The notes: generated by a model from the letters alone, not told the origin. A stretch of 34,763 nucleotides of DNA from Blastococcus mobilis (GCF_900188025.1 NZ_FZNO01000037.1:1-34763), one strand, 5' to 3'. Shown: positions 15,028-23,357, counted from the stretch's first letter. Numbers and translations are program-made.

Positions 15028-15210
15028 ATGGTGAGTCCGATCGACATCCAGAAGGCGTTGTCCGGGATGGACTATCCCGCCAGCAAGGACGACATCGTGC
15101 GGCACGCCGAGCAGCAGGGCGGCGACGACGAAGTGATCGAGGCCCTCAAGAACATCGAGGACCGCGAGTACGAGGGTCCCAGCGGGGTCAGTTCGGCGGT
15201 CTTCGACTGA
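15028..15210 (+). CDS. DUF2795 domain protein
   Basis: A 60-residue acidic protein (MVSPIDIQKALSGMDYPASK..., ending PSGVSSAVFD). The segment IDIQKAL-GMDYPASKDDIVRHA and the later EVIEAL-NIEDREYEGPS match the small DUF2795 family, common in actinobacteria, with no known biochemical role. GGTGG about 7 nt before the ATG may serve as ribosome site. TAGGTG in the same position could instead be a -10. It shares a short divergent promoter region with the DUF2087 regulator, which could control it. It is followed 22 nt later by the hisN-type gene with its own -10. Confidence 0.85.
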   Translation: MVSPIDIQKALSGMDYPASKDDIVRHAEQQGGDDEVIEALKNIEDREYEGPSGVSSAVFD

Positions 15211-15218
15211 TCCCCGGC

Positions 15219-15224
15219 TAGGTT
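15219..15224 (+). promoter_or_regulatory. -10 hexamer TAGGTT for the hisN-type gene
   Basis: TAGGTT is followed by 8 nt and ATG 15233. No Shine-Dalgarno is present, so a leaderless start is likely. An in-frame GTG at 15227 would add two residues but lies too close to the -10. Confidence 0.55.
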
Positions 15225-15232
15225 CGGTGTCC

Positions 15233-16036
15233 ATGACATCCAGCCGGGGCTTTTCCGAGGACATGCGGCTGGCGCACGTGTTGGCCGATCAGGCCGACTC
15301 GATCAGCCTGGACCGCTTCAAAGCACAGGACCTGACGGTCGACACCAAGCCGGACCTGACGCCGGTGACCGACGCCGACCGAGCCGTCGAGGAGCACCTG
15401 CGGATCACCCTGAGCCGCGCGCGCACCCGCGACGCCGTCATGGGCGAGGAGTTCGGGACGGCGGGCCACGGGCGGCGTCGCTGGGTGCTCGACCCCATCG
15501 ACGGGACGAAGAACTTCGTCCGGGGGGTCCCGGTGTGGGCCACCCTCATCGCGCTCCTGGACGGCGACGAGCCGGTGGTCGGCCTGGTGTCCGCGCCGGC
15601 GCTGAACAAGCGCTGGTGGGCGGCGAAGGACGTGGGCGCCTGGACCGGCCGGCGGCTGGAGACCGCCAGCCGGTGCCACGTCTCGGAGGTTGCCGATCTC
15701 GGCGACGCGAGCCTGTCCTACTCGAGCCTCTCCGGTTGGAAGGAGCGCGGCGTGCTCGACGGCTTCCTCGACCTCACCCGCTCGGTGTGGCGGACCCGCG
15801 CCTACGGCGACTTCTGGAGCTACTGCCTGCTGGCCGAGGGCGCGGTCGACATCGCCTGCGAACCGGAGGTGTCGGTCTGGGACCTTGCCGCGCTCGACGT
15901 CATCGTCCGGGAGGCCGGGGGCCGGTTCAGCGACCTGACGGGCGCACCGGGGCCGGCCGGCGGTCACGCGCTGGCCACCAACGGCAAGCTGCACGACGCT
16001 GCTCTGGCCCACGTGGGGCTGCCCGGCCCCGCCTGA
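15233..16036 (+). CDS. hisN: Inositol monophosphatase-family histidinol-phosphatase
   Basis: A 267-residue Mg-dependent phosphatase. The two IMPase signatures are present: WVLDPIDGTKNFVRGVPVWATLIAL (about residues 84-108) and VWDLAALDVIVREAGG (about 217-232). GEEFG (about 71-75) supplies a metal ligand. The N terminus (DMRLAHVLADQADSISLDRF) and the long SWIGL-like insertion resemble actinobacterial HisN (Rv3137 type), which removes phosphate from histidinol phosphate. No other his gene is in the window, so an inositol or other sugar phosphatase role remains possible. It ends inside a terminator hairpin at 16021-16050. Confidence 0.85.
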   Translation: MTSSRGFSEDMRLAHVLADQADSISLDRFKAQDLTVDTKPDLTPVTDADRAVEEHLRITLSRARTRDAVMGEEFGTAGHGRRRWVLDPIDGTKNFVRGVPVWATLIALLDGDEPVVGLVSAPALNKRWWAAKDVGAWTGRRLETASRCHVSEVADLGDASLSYSSLSGWKERGVLDGFLDLTRSVWRTRAYGDFWSYCLLAEGAVDIACEPEVSVWDLAALDVIVREAGGRFSDLTGAPGPAGGHALATNGKLHDAALAHVGLPGPA

Positions 16037-16050
16037 CCGCGGGGCCGGGC
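16021..16050. terminator. Hairpin terminator overlapping the end of hisN
   Basis: GCCCGGCCCC (16021-16030) and GGGGCCGGGC (16041-16050) form a perfect 10-bp stem with a 10-nt loop that includes the hisN stop codon. It lies between convergent genes and can serve both. Confidence 0.75.
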
Positions 16051-16071
16051 CTCGGACGATCGGTCAGGACC

Positions 16072-16257
16072 TCAGGCGGCGGGGCCGGCGCCCGTGCCGC
16101 CGCGACCACCCTGGAGACGGCGGCGGACGTCGTCGATCTTCGCCCGGGTCTTCGGGTCCTTGGCCAGCCCCTGGGCCTTCTCGGTGGCCGAACGGATCGC
16201 CCGCTTGCCCTGCGGGCTGTTGGCGAACTGGGCGACCTTGCTGAACAACGACGCCAT
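16072..16257 (-). CDS. Small basic conserved hypothetical protein
   Basis: A 61-residue protein starting MASLFSKVAQFANSPQGKRAI. It is helix-prone and rich in Lys, Arg and Ala, with the repeated theme KAQGLAKDPKTRAKIDDVRRRL and a glycine-rich tail (GGRGGTGAGPAA). Short proteins of this style are frequent in actinobacteria, but I cannot name a function. ATG 16257 is preferred to an in-frame ATG at 16317, because that one overlaps the upstream kinase gene and adds a non-helical stretch. GAGAGGGGA lies ahead of 16257. It is downstream of the xylB-type gene on the same strand (28 nt) and may be read from that operon. Confidence 0.75.
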   Translation of the reverse strand: MASLFSKVAQFANSPQGKRAIRSATEKAQGLAKDPKTRAKIDDVRRRLQGGRGGTGAGPAA

Positions 16258-16285
16258 CGGGGCCGTCCCCTCTCGTCGGGAGCCG

Positions 16286-17707
16286 CTAGCCGGCTCCGCT
16301 GTCCGGTCCAACGGCACGGGCTACCCGGTCGTTCCGGGCCCACCGCTGCGCGGCCCGCTCCAGGCCGCCCGCCGGCCGCGGCTCCACCAGCGGCCCGGCG
16401 TCCCGCTGCGGGTCGACGTCGAGCCCCACTCCTCGACCGGCCAGCAGCGCCGCGCCGACCGCCGATGCGCTGCGCAGACCCAGGGAGCGGACCGGCCGGG
16501 CGAGCACGTCGGCCAGCATCTGGACGAGGACGCCGGAACGCGCCGCGCCGCCGGTGAGCAGGACCGGCTCGCCGTCGGACACCTCGAGCAGTTCGAACGC
16601 CGCCCGGACGGCGAAGAACACGCCCTCGAGCGCCGCCCGGGCCAGGTCCGCGCGCGTGGTCCCGGCCGACAGCCCGGTCCAACCGCCACGGTCGGCAGGG
16701 CCCGCGACGCCGCCCCGTTCCCCCGTGAGGAACGGCCGGAACACCACTCCCCCGGCACCGGCCGGAACGGAGGAGGCCGCGTCGAGGAACTCCGTCCACG
16801 ACAGTCCGAGCACGCGGCACGCCCACTCCCAGGCCGACCCCCCGTTCTGCAGGGCCGCCATCGCGTACCAGCCGCCCGTCGTGTCGGCGTAGGTGTGCAC
16901 CACGGGCTCGGCCACCGGCCGGGGGCTCCGGCCGGGACGGAGGAGCTGGGCACCGGTGCCCAGGTTCACCTGCACCCCGCCGGTGGCGCCCGCGGCCAGC
17001 AGCGCCAGCGGGGTGTCCGCCCCGCCGACGACCACGGGAACCTCGCCGACCGGTAGGCGGGCGATCCCCCAGGCCTCGTCCGAAGGGCGGACCGCCGGCA
17101 GCAGCCGGGCGGGGATGCCCGCCGCCGCGACCGCGGCGGCGGACCAGTCGTCGGCGACGACGTCCCAGAGCAGGGTCGCCGAGGCGTCGCTGCGGTCGGT
17201 CACGACGGGGCCGTGGACGAGGGTCCCCCGCAATGCGTCCTTCGGCAGCAGCACCGCCGCCGCCCGCTCGACCACCTCCGGCTCGTGCCGGGCCAGCCAG
17301 CCGAGCAGCGGTCCGGTCATGCCGGGCACCAGCGGATTGGCGAGCGCGGCCCGGGCGTCCGGGGGCAGGGCCTCCCACCGCGCCAGCTCGCCGGATGCCC
17401 GCTGGTCGGGCCACAGCAGCGCCGGCCGCAGAGCGGCACCGGCCCCGTCGACGAGGACGGCGCCGTGCATCTGCCCGGAGAAGCTCAGTGCCCGGATGCG
17501 CGCGCCCGCCAGATCCGCGACGACGGCCGCGAGGGCGTCGTCGAAGGCCGACCGCCAGGTCCCGACCTCGATCTCGGCCAGCTCCGGCCCGGGCCGCGCG
17601 TAGGCGTAGCCGCGCTCGGCCTCCGCGACGACGGCGCCGTCGGGGCCCAGCGCGACCAGTTTCAGTCCGCTGGTGCCGAGGTCGGCGCCGAGCAGGACGT
17701 CGGTCAT
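16286..17707 (-). CDS. xylB: FGGY-family carbohydrate kinase (xylulokinase-like)
   Basis: A 473-residue sugar kinase. The first phosphate-binding loop is GADLGTSGLKLVAL (residues 7-20). FSGQMHGAVLVD near residue 75 is the xylulokinase substrate loop, with GGADTPLALLAAG and VNLGTGAQLL at about 235-265, and the C-terminal adenosine motif LLTGGAARSGVLVQMLADVL. These fit XylB, which phosphorylates D-xylulose. No xylose isomerase is present, and the gene follows an XdhC-domain gene and an aldo-keto reductase gene on the same strand, so it may act on another polyol-derived ketose. ATG 17707 lies 4 nt after the xdhC stop, implying coupled translation. Confidence 0.85.
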   Translation of the reverse strand: MTDVLLGADLGTSGLKLVALGPDGAVVAEAERGYAYARPGPELAEIEVGTWRSAFDDALAAVVADLAGARIRALSFSGQMHGAVLVDGAGAALRPALLWPDQRASGELARWEALPPDARAALANPLVPGMTGPLLGWLARHEPEVVERAAAVLLPKDALRGTLVHGPVVTDRSDASATLLWDVVADDWSAAAVAAAGIPARLLPAVRPSDEAWGIARLPVGEVPVVVGGADTPLALLAAGATGGVQVNLGTGAQLLRPGRSPRPVAEPVVHTYADTTGGWYAMAALQNGGSAWEWACRVLGLSWTEFLDAASSVPAGAGGVVFRPFLTGERGGVAGPADRGGWTGLSAGTTRADLARAALEGVFFAVRAAFELLEVSDGEPVLLTGGAARSGVLVQMLADVLARPVRSLGLRSASAVGAALLAGRGVGLDVDPQRDAGPLVEPRPAGGLERAAQRWARNDRVARAVGPDSGAG

Positions 17708-17711
17708 CCGC

Positions 17712-18191
17712 TCAGCCGCCGTGGGCGAAGCCGCCGCTGCGGCCGTTGCGGTCGGCGAGCAGACCGGCGAGCGTGGAGACCGCGATCTCCGCCGGCTCGC
17801 GGGAGCCGATGTCCAGCCCGATCGGCCGGTGGACCCGCGCGATCTCCTCGGACGGGACGCCGAGGGCGGTCAGCGCGGCGACGTGCGGTCCCTCGTGCCG
17901 CGGGTTGCCCATGACGCCGATCCACCGGCTGGGCCGGGCCAGGGCGTCGCGGAGCAGCTCGCCCAGCTCCGCCCGGTGGTGATCGGTCACGACGACATCG
18001 GCGGTCCCGCCGGCCAGCTCCCCGTCGAGTTCGGAGAACCCGCGCACGACGAGGTCGGCGGCGATGCCGGAGCTCGGCGAGGGGTCCGGCTCCACGAGAA
18101 CGGTCCGGTAGCCGAGCTCGGTGGCCCAGCGCAGCAGCACCTCCGACACCGGCGAGCCGAAGACGGCCACGAGCAGGCGGTCGGCGCTCAT
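17712..18191 (-). CDS. XdhC Rossmann-domain protein
   Basis: A 159-residue stand-alone version of the XdhC C-terminal Rossmann domain ([22 protein letters not shown] at the N terminus, [20 protein letters not shown], and [19 protein letters not shown] with [23 protein letters not shown]). Full-length XdhC inserts or protects sulfurated molybdenum cofactor for xanthine dehydrogenase-type enzymes and has an N-terminal CoxI domain that is absent here. No molybdoenzyme is encoded nearby. The ATG overlaps the aldo-keto reductase stop as ATGA, so it is the middle gene of a three-gene operon. A role in molybdenum cofactor delivery is family knowledge; a link to sugar metabolism is only context. Confidence 0.85.
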   Translation of the reverse strand: MSADRLLVAVFGSPVSEVLLRWATELGYRTVLVEPDPSPSSGIAADLVVRGFSELDGELAGGTADVVVTDHHRAELGELLRDALARPSRWIGVMGNPRHEGPHVAALTALGVPSEEIARVHRPIGLDIGSREPAEIAVSTLAGLLADRNGRSGGFAHGG

Positions 18192-19198
18192 CCCGCCCGC
18201 TCCGGGCTGTCGCCGTAGGCGTAGGAGGTGTTCGCGTACCGGCCGCCGACGGCGACCCCGGGCGGCGCGATGGCGTCCAGTCGGGTGAGGTCCTCCCCGG
18301 TGAGCTCGACCGCCGCCGCGCCCACGTTCTCCTCCAGGTAGGACCGCCGCTTGGTGCCGGGGATGGGGACGACGTCGTCGCCCTGGGCCATGACCCAGGC
18401 GAGGGCGAGCTGGCCCGGGGTCGCGCCCTTCTCGGCGGCCAGCTCGCGGACGGCGTCGACCAGCCGCAGGTTCGCCGCGAACGCCTCCCCGGTGAAGCGC
18501 GGGTGGCTGCGGCGCCAGTCGTCCTCGGCGAAGTCGGCCGGGCTGGTGATGGCCCCGGTGAGGAAGCCGCGGCCCAGCGGGCTGAACGGGACGATGCCGA
18601 TGCCGTGCTCGCGGGCCACGCCGAGCACGGTGTCCTCCAGATCCCGGGTCCACAGCGACCACTCGCTCTGCAGCGCGGCGATCGGGTGCACGGCGACGGC
18701 CCGTCGGATGGAGGCCGCACTGGCCTCCGACAGGCCGAGGTACCGGACCTTGCCCTGCGCCACCAGCTCGGCCATCGCGCCGACGGTGTCCTCGATCGGC
18801 ACGGTCGGGTCGACCCGGTGCTGGTAGTAGAGATCGATCACGTCGACGCCCAGTCGGCGCAGGCTGGCCTCCGCGCACGCCCGGACGTTCTCGGACCGCC
18901 CGTCGATCGTCATCCCGCCGTCCGGGCTGTGCGTGAGGGAGAACTTGGTGGCCAGTTGCACCTCGTCGCGCCGTCCGGAGATCGCCTCACCGACCAGTTC
19001 CTCGTTGTGTCCGTCGCCGTAGACGTCGGAGGTGTCGAGGAATGTCACGCCGAGGTCGAGCGCGCGGTGGATCGTGGCGATCGACTCCTGACGATCGGCC
19101 GCGCCGTACATCTGGCTCATCCCCATGCAGCCCAGACCGAGCGCGGAGACCGCCAGGCCGTCGCGTCCGAGGGTGCGGGTGGCGAGGTCGGAACTCAT
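18188..19198 (-). CDS. Aldo/keto reductase
   Basis: A 336-residue NADPH-dependent aldo/keto reductase of the AKR13/YajO-like group. The N-terminal sequence [13 protein letters not shown] is typical. The catalytic tetrad residues can be seen as the Asp and Tyr in [18 protein letters not shown], the Lys in QLATKFSL and the His in [27 protein letters not shown] near residue 285 is the cofactor 2'-phosphate-binding segment. ATG 19198 follows GAGGAT-GCGGGA, which may be either a -10 with 6-nt spacing or a ribosome site. It is the first gene of the operon with the XdhC domain and the xylB-type kinase, and divergent from cbs. The substrate is unknown. Confidence 0.9.
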   Translation of the reverse strand: MSSDLATRTLGRDGLAVSALGLGCMGMSQMYGAADRQESIATIHRALDLGVTFLDTSDVYGDGHNEELVGEAISGRRDEVQLATKFSLTHSPDGGMTIDGRSENVRACAEASLRRLGVDVIDLYYQHRVDPTVPIEDTVGAMAELVAQGKVRYLGLSEASAASIRRAVAVHPIAALQSEWSLWTRDLEDTVLGVAREHGIGIVPFSPLGRGFLTGAITSPADFAEDDWRRSHPRFTGEAFAANLRLVDAVRELAAEKGATPGQLALAWVMAQGDDVVPIPGTKRRSYLEENVGAAAVELTGEDLTRLDAIAPPGVAVGGRYANTSYAYGDSPERAG

Positions 19199-19298
19199 TC
19201 CCGCATCCTCGCCTGTGGCCTTCCCCACCGGCCACCCACGGCCTCTGGTGGAATGGGCCTGCAGGGCGCCGGTGGTCGGGGCCCGGCGAGGAGGTCCC

Positions 19299-20693
19299 GT
19301 GCAGTACGCCGAGTCCGTCGTGGACCTGGTCGGCAACACCCCGCTCGTCCGGCTCACCTCGGTGACCCGTGACCTGGGGCCCGACGCACCCCTGGTGCTC
19401 GCGAAGCTCGAGTACCTCAATCCCGGCGGATCCGTGAAGGACCGGATCGCCGTGCGCATGGTCGACGCCGCCGAGGCCAGCGGTGCGCTGAAGCCCGGCG
19501 GAACCATCGTGGAACCGACCAGCGGCAACACCGGCATCGGGCTGGCCCTCGTCGCCCAGCAGCGCGGGTACTCGTGCATCTTCGTCTGCCCCGACAAGGT
19601 CGGGCAGGAGAAGATCAACGTGCTGCGGGCCTACGGCGCGGAGGTGGTGGTCTGCCCCACCGCCGTCGACCCCGCCGACCCCCGCTCGTACTACTCGGTG
19701 TCGGATCGGCTGGCCCGTGAGGCTCCCGGCGGCTGGAAGCCCGACCAGTACTCCAACCCGGCGAACCCGCAGTCGCACTACGAGACGACCGGTCCGGAGA
19801 TCTGGGCGCAGACCGAGGGCCGGATCACCACGTTCGTCACCGGCATGGGCACCGGCGGCACGATCAGCGGAATCGGCCGCTACCTCAAGGAGGCCTCGGG
19901 CGGGCGCGTCCGCGTCGTCGGGGCCGACCCCGAGGGCTCGGTCTACTCCGGGGGCACCGGCCGGCCGTACCTCGTCGAGGGCGTCGGCGAGGACTTCTGG
20001 CCCTCGACCTACGACCGGGAGATCGCCGACGACATCATCGCCGTCTCCGACGGGGACTCCTTCGCCATGACCCGCCGGCTGGCCCGCGAGGAGGGCCTGC
20101 TGGTCGGCGGCTCCTGCGGGATGGCGGTCGTCGCCGCCCTGCGCGCCGCCGAGAAGCTCACGAAGGACGACGTCATGGTCGTGCTGCTCCCCGACGGGGG
20201 CCGCGGCTACCTCAACAAGATCTTCAACGACGAGTGGATGGCCGACTACGGCTTCCTGGAGTCCACGTCCGGCGAGACCGTCGGCGAGCTGCTGCACACG
20301 AAGTCCGGCGATACGCCGACCCTCGTGCACACCCACCCGAACGAGACCGTCCGCGACGCGATCGACATCCTGCGCGAGTACGGCGTCAGCCAGCTGCCGG
20401 TCGTGCGGGCCGAGCCGCCGGTGACCGCCGGCGAGGTGGTCGGCTCGGTGGACGAGAAGACCCTGCTCGACGCCCTGTTCGCCGGGACGGCGAGCCTCGC
20501 CGACCGGGTGGAGAAGCACATGTCCCCACCCCTGCCGATCATCGGGTCCGGCGAGGCGGTGACCGCCGCGGTCACCGCGCTCGGGTCGGCCGACGCGCTG
20601 CTGGTGCACGTGGAGGGCAAGCCGGCCGGCGTGGTCACCCGGCAGGACGTGCTCGGTCACCTGGCGGGGCTGACGCAGACGGTCGAGTCATGA
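19299..20693 (+). CDS. cbs: Cystathionine beta-synthase
   Basis: A 464-residue PLP enzyme condensing serine (or O-acetylserine) with homocysteine to cystathionine. The PLP lysine is Lys47 in [23 protein letters not shown] binds the substrate carboxylate and [15 protein letters not shown] the cofactor phosphate. The C-terminal part (about residues 330-455) has two CBS motifs ([21 protein letters not shown] and [19 protein letters not shown]), the Bateman module that responds to adenosyl ligands in many CBS enzymes. There is no N-terminal heme segment. GAGGAGG lies 5 nt before GTG 19299. metB overlaps its stop by ATGA, as Rv1077 and Rv1079 are neighbours in M. tuberculosis. Confidence 0.96.
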   Translation: MQYAESVVDLVGNTPLVRLTSVTRDLGPDAPLVLAKLEYLNPGGSVKDRIAVRMVDAAEASGALKPGGTIVEPTSGNTGIGLALVAQQRGYSCIFVCPDKVGQEKINVLRAYGAEVVVCPTAVDPADPRSYYSVSDRLAREAPGGWKPDQYSNPANPQSHYETTGPEIWAQTEGRITTFVTGMGTGGTISGIGRYLKEASGGRVRVVGADPEGSVYSGGTGRPYLVEGVGEDFWPSTYDREIADDIIAVSDGDSFAMTRRLAREEGLLVGGSCGMAVVAALRAAEKLTKDDVMVVLLPDGGRGYLNKIFNDEWMADYGFLESTSGETVGELLHTKSGDTPTLVHTHPNETVRDAIDILREYGVSQLPVVRAEPPVTAGEVVGSVDEKTLLDALFAGTASLADRVEKHMSPPLPIIGSGEAVTAAVTALGSADALLVHVEGKPAGVVTRQDVLGHLAGLTQTVES

Positions 20694-21835
20694 CGCACCC
20701 CGGCGGTTTCAACACCCGCGCCATCCACGCCGGTCAGGAGCCCGACCCGGCCACCGGAGCGGTGATCGTCCCGGTGCACCTGACGACCACGTACAAGCAG
20801 GACGGCGTCGGCGGGCTGCGTGGCGGATACGAGTACAGCCGCAGCGCCAACCCCACGCGCACGGCCCTCCAGGAGGCCCTGGCCGCTCTCGAGCAAGGCA
20901 CCAGCGGCATGGCGTTCGCCTCCGGCCTGGCCGCCGAGGACACCCTCCTGCGGACGGTCTGCGAACCCGGCTCGCACATCGTGCTGGGGGGCGATGCCTA
21001 CGGGGGCACGTTCCGGCTGATCTCGCGGGTCGCCTCCCGCTGGGGCGTCGAGCACACGCCGGCCGATCTCAACGACCTCGACGCCCTGCGCGCGGTCATG
21101 CGGCCGACGACCCGGGTCATCTGGTGCGAGACGCCGACCAACCCGCTGCTCAACATCGCCGACATCGCCCGGCTCGCCGAGTTCGCCCACGAGCACGGTG
21201 CGCTGCTCGTCGTCGACAACACCTTCGCCTCGCCCTATCTGCAGCAGCCGCTGACCCTGGGCGCCGACGTCGTGGTGCACTCGACGACGAAGTACCTCGG
21301 CGGTCACTCCGACGTCGTGGGCGGCGCCCTGGTCACCGCGGACGCCCACCTCGCCGAGCAGCTGGCCTACCACCAGAACGCGATGGGAGCCGTCGCCGGA
21401 CCGTTCGACGCCTGGCTGGTGCTGCGCGGCCTCAAGACCCTCGGCGTGCGCATGGACCGGCACCAGGCCAACGCGGCCCGTATCGCCGAGTTCCTCGTCG
21501 ACCGTCCCGACGTGGCGGCAGTGCTCTACCCGGGGCTGCCCGACCACCCCGGCCACGAGATCGCCGCGCGCCAGATGTCGGGGTTCGGGGGGATGCTCTC
21601 CTTCCGCCTGACCGGCGGCGAGGAGCAGGCACTCAAGGTGTGCGAGCGGGCGCAGCTGTTCACCCTCGCCGAGTCCCTGGGCGGAGTGGAGTCGCTGATC
21701 GAGCACCCGGGCCGGATGACCCACGCCAGCGCGGCCGGCTCACCCCTGGAGGTGCCCGCCGACCTGGTGCGGCTCTCGGTGGGCATCGAGGACGTCGACG
21801 ACCTCCTGGCCGACCTCGAGCAGGCGCTGGGCTGA
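20690..21835 (+). CDS. metB: Cystathionine gamma-synthase (or gamma-lyase)
   Basis: A 381-residue Cys/Met-metabolism PLP enzyme. The PLP lysine is Lys201 in HSTTKYLGGHSD. YEYSRSANPTRTALQEALAAL and VVDNTFASPYLQQPL are family blocks, and SLGGVESLIEHPGRMTH is the C-terminal signature. It probably makes cystathionine from an activated homoserine and cysteine, though many actinobacterial members also cleave cystathionine, which together with cbs would give reverse transsulfuration from methionine to cysteine. The ATG overlaps the cbs stop (ATGA), so the two are translationally coupled. A hairpin repeat 5 nt after the stop likely terminates the operon. Confidence 0.94.
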   Translation: MTHPGGFNTRAIHAGQEPDPATGAVIVPVHLTTTYKQDGVGGLRGGYEYSRSANPTRTALQEALAALEQGTSGMAFASGLAAEDTLLRTVCEPGSHIVLGGDAYGGTFRLISRVASRWGVEHTPADLNDLDALRAVMRPTTRVIWCETPTNPLLNIADIARLAEFAHEHGALLVVDNTFASPYLQQPLTLGADVVVHSTTKYLGGHSDVVGGALVTADAHLAEQLAYHQNAMGAVAGPFDAWLVLRGLKTLGVRMDRHQANAARIAEFLVDRPDVAAVLYPGLPDHPGHEIAARQMSGFGGMLSFRLTGGEEQALKVCERAQLFTLAESLGGVESLIEHPGRMTHASAAGSPLEVPADLVRLSVGIEDVDDLLADLEQALG

Positions 21836-21840
21836 AGAAG

Positions 21841-21893
21841 GACCCCGTCCCCCTCACCCCTCGCAGGCTCGGGGCGAGCCTCTGGACGGGGCC
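21841..21893. repeat. Intergenic hairpin repeat, copy D
   Basis: GACCCCGTCC (21841-21850) and GGACGGGGCC (21884-21893) flank CTCACCCC (21853-21860), loop TCGCAGGCTC and GGGGCGAG (21871-21878). It immediately follows the metB stop and probably terminates cbs-metB. No T-run follows. Confidence 0.85.
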
Positions 21894-21997
21894 GCGGCCA
21901 GGACCGGCGCGAAGTGATCGCTGCATGGTCACCGGGCATCGAGCACCCGGGCTCGGCGCCCACACTCCGACAGCCCGAGTCGAGGGAGGATCGAGTC

Positions 21998-22507
21998 ATG
22001 ACCGCCACCGAGAGCACCCGTGACCTCGCTGCGCTCGAGCAGGAGCGCGCCCGCCTCCGGGAGACGTACCTCAAGCCCGCCGGCGAGCGGCCGGCCTCGA
22101 GCGCGCGCGGGCTGCACCACACGGCGCTGATCAGCAGCGACGTCGAGCGGACCGTGCGCTTCTACCAGGACGTGCTCGGCTTTCCGCTCACCGAGCTGAT
22201 CGAGAACCGCGACTACCCCGGCTCGTCGCACTTCTTCTTCGACATCGGCAACGGCAACCTGCTGGCCTTCTTCGACTTCCCGGGGCTGGACGTCGGGCCC
22301 TACGCCGAGGTCCTGGGCGGCCTGCACCACATGGCGATCAGCGTGGATCCCGACCGCTGGGGGAAGCTCGTCGAGCGGCTCGCCGAGGCCGGCGTGGAGC
22401 ACGAGGTGCACAGCGGGGTCTCGGTCTACTTCCGCGACCCTGACGGCGCCCGCATCGAGCTCATCGCCGACCCACTGGGTGAGATGTACGGCCACCACGT
22501 CCTCTGA
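21998..22507 (+). CDS. VOC-family (glyoxalase/dioxygenase fold) protein
   Basis: A 169-residue vicinal-oxygen-chelate superfamily protein. After a charged helical N terminus (1-38), the domain begins LHHTALISSDVERTVRFYQDVLGFPLTEL and contains FFDIGNGNLLAFF, GLHHMAISVD and VSVYFRDPDGARIELI. His residues in LHHTAL and LHHMAI plus the Glu in RIELI are the expected metal ligands of a beta-alpha-beta-beta-beta paired fold. GGGAGGA lies about 8 nt before the ATG. It is convergent with the small GNAT gene, with a hairpin repeat between. The substrate cannot be predicted; glyoxalase, dioxygenase or thiol-drug resistance functions all occur in the family. Confidence 0.88.
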   Translation: MTATESTRDLAALEQERARLRETYLKPAGERPASSARGLHHTALISSDVERTVRFYQDVLGFPLTELIENRDYPGSSHFFFDIGNGNLLAFFDFPGLDVGPYAEVLGGLHHMAISVDPDRWGKLVERLAEAGVEHEVHSGVSVYFRDPDGARIELIADPLGEMYGHHVL

Positions 22508-22512
22508 ACGAG

Positions 22513-22565
22513 GACCCCGTCCTCCCCGCCCCTCGCAAGCTCGGCGCGGGACCCGGGACGGGGCC
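22513..22565. repeat. Intergenic hairpin repeat, copy E
   Basis: GACCCCGTCC (22513-22522) pairs with GGACGGGGCC (22556-22565). The inner part is CCCGCCCCTCGCAAGCTCGGCGCGGG. It lies between convergent stops of the VOC gene and the GNAT gene and probably terminates both. Confidence 0.85.
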
Positions 22566-22569
22566 GCCG

Positions 22570-22860
22570 TCAGCTGCCCGGCGCCGCGACGAGATCGGCG
22601 TAGTCGTCGTGCTTCTCGATCCAGCCGCGGACGAACGAGCACTGCGGCAGGACCGAGCCGCCCTTGGCCCGAACGTCGTCGAGGGCCGCGCGCACCAGGG
22701 TGCTGCCCAGGCCTTTCCGGTCCGAGTCCTGGTCGACCTCGGTGTGGGTGAACACGACGGTGTCCCCGCGTCGCTCGTAGTCGGCGTGGCCGAGCAGCTG
22801 CTCGCCGTCGCGGATCTCGTATCTGCTGGCTTCCGGGGCGTCCCGGACGGTGGGCTCCAT
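22570..22860 (-). CDS. GNAT-like acetyltransferase of the YjdJ/GtcA-short type
   Basis: A 96-residue protein of the short GNAT branch (PF14542 type): RYEIRDGEQLLGHADYERRGDTVVFTHTEVDQDSDRKGLGSTLVRAALDDVR. The acetyl-CoA loop is reduced to DRKGLGSTLV, followed by CSFVRGWIEKHDDYADLV, a conserved C-terminal block with Cys at the usual position. Family members are about 90-100 residues long, so it is complete. ATG 22860 gives the standard N terminus. A GTG 9 nt earlier (22869) is possible. The upstream region 22861-23111 has no intact gene but holds a ferredoxin-like relic. The biochemical substrate is unknown. Confidence 0.85.
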   Translation of the reverse strand: MEPTVRDAPEASRYEIRDGEQLLGHADYERRGDTVVFTHTEVDQDSDRKGLGSTLVRAALDDVRAKGGSVLPQCSFVRGWIEKHDDYADLVAAPGS

Positions 22861-22904
22861 TCCGGGCACCTACCCCAGGCGCGGCGGTTCCCATCACGGG
22901 ACGG

Positions 22905-23060
22905 GGACAACGGCCGTGCGGACGGGCAGAGACGCGTCCGGACGTCGGGTCGCCCGTCCCCGGCGGCCGGCCGGTGGACGACGAGGGCGCCGTCGTCGGC
23001 GACCTCGAAGACCTCGGGTGCCAGCTCCTGGAATGCGCGCGCCGGCGACGAGCAGCTGGA
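22905..23060 (-). pseudogene. Relic of a small ferredoxin gene
   Basis: In one minus-strand frame with no start codon, the translation reads FQELAPEVFEVADDGALVV and, further on, DVRTRLCPSARPLS. These are the two most recognisable blocks of single-cluster bacterial ferredoxins (…C..LAPEVFEV.DDG.. and ..RLCPARAL). The position of the cluster cysteine before LAPEVF is Phe, the upstream Cys is displaced, and the section between blocks is shortened. I read it as a decayed gene. The rest of the gap up to the terminator at 23112 shows nothing. Alternative: chance similarity in GC-rich sequence. Confidence 0.4.
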
Positions 23061-23111
23061 TGCGGAACGGGCGATCCGGTGCAGACACCCCGAACGGATG
23101 CGCGCAGGCAG

Positions 23112-23143
23112 AAGGGCCCGGCCACCGAGGTGGCCGGGCCCTT
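23112..23143 (-). terminator. Terminator of the first initiator tRNA gene
   Basis: AAGGGCCCGGCCAC and GTGGCCGGGCCCTT form a perfect 14-bp stem with a 4-nt loop, 5 nt beyond the tRNA 3' end on the minus strand. Confidence 0.85.
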
Positions 23144-23148
23144 CGTCG

Positions 23149-23222
23149 TAGCGGGGACAGGATTCGAACCTGTGACCTCTGGGTTATGAGCCCAGCGAGC
23201 TACCGAGCTGCTCCACCCCGCG
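23149..23222 (-). tRNA. tRNA-fMet (CAT), initiator, copy 1
   Basis: A 74-nt cloverleaf: acceptor CGCGGGG/CCCCGCT with a C1-U72 mismatch, D arm GAGC-GCTC, anticodon arm CTGGG-CTCATAA-CCCAG, T arm ACAGG-TTCGAAT-CCTGT, discriminator A. The unpaired first acceptor pair and the three G-C pairs in the anticodon stem mark an initiator tRNA. CCA is not encoded. A -10 lies 12 nt upstream. Confidence 0.95.
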
Positions 23223-23234
23223 TCGGTAGATACG

Positions 23235-23240
23235 AGGGTA
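23235..23240 (-). promoter_or_regulatory. -10 hexamer TACCCT for tRNA-fMet copy 1
   Basis: TACCCT on the minus strand is 12 nt before the tRNA 5' end. The second copy has a TANNNT at the identical distance. Confidence 0.5.
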
Positions 23241-23344
23241 CACGGCGCTGGGACCGCTCCCGCACCCACTCCGGACGGCACCCGGGGCACCCCGTCACAC
23301 GGTTCCCAGGCGCGCGCCTTCCAATCTGTGCGTGCTCGTCCACT

Positions 23345-23350
23345 TACAGT
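23345..23350 (+). promoter_or_regulatory. -10 hexamer TACAGT for the gene at 23358
   Basis: TACAGT is followed by 7 nt (CGGCTAC) and GTG 23358, predicting a leaderless message and deciding the start codon. Confidence 0.6.
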
Positions 23351-23357
23351 CGGCTAC

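Noticed and set aside
19252-19276. GGAAT upstream of cbs as a second SigH promoter
   Set aside because: There is no GTT at 16-20 bases downstream (the sequence there is GTGGTC), so only one half of the consensus is present.
22974-23189. A 71-codon plus-strand frame in the gap before the first tRNA
   Set aside because: It runs through the terminator and the tRNA gene, and mirrors the ferredoxin relic on the other strand.
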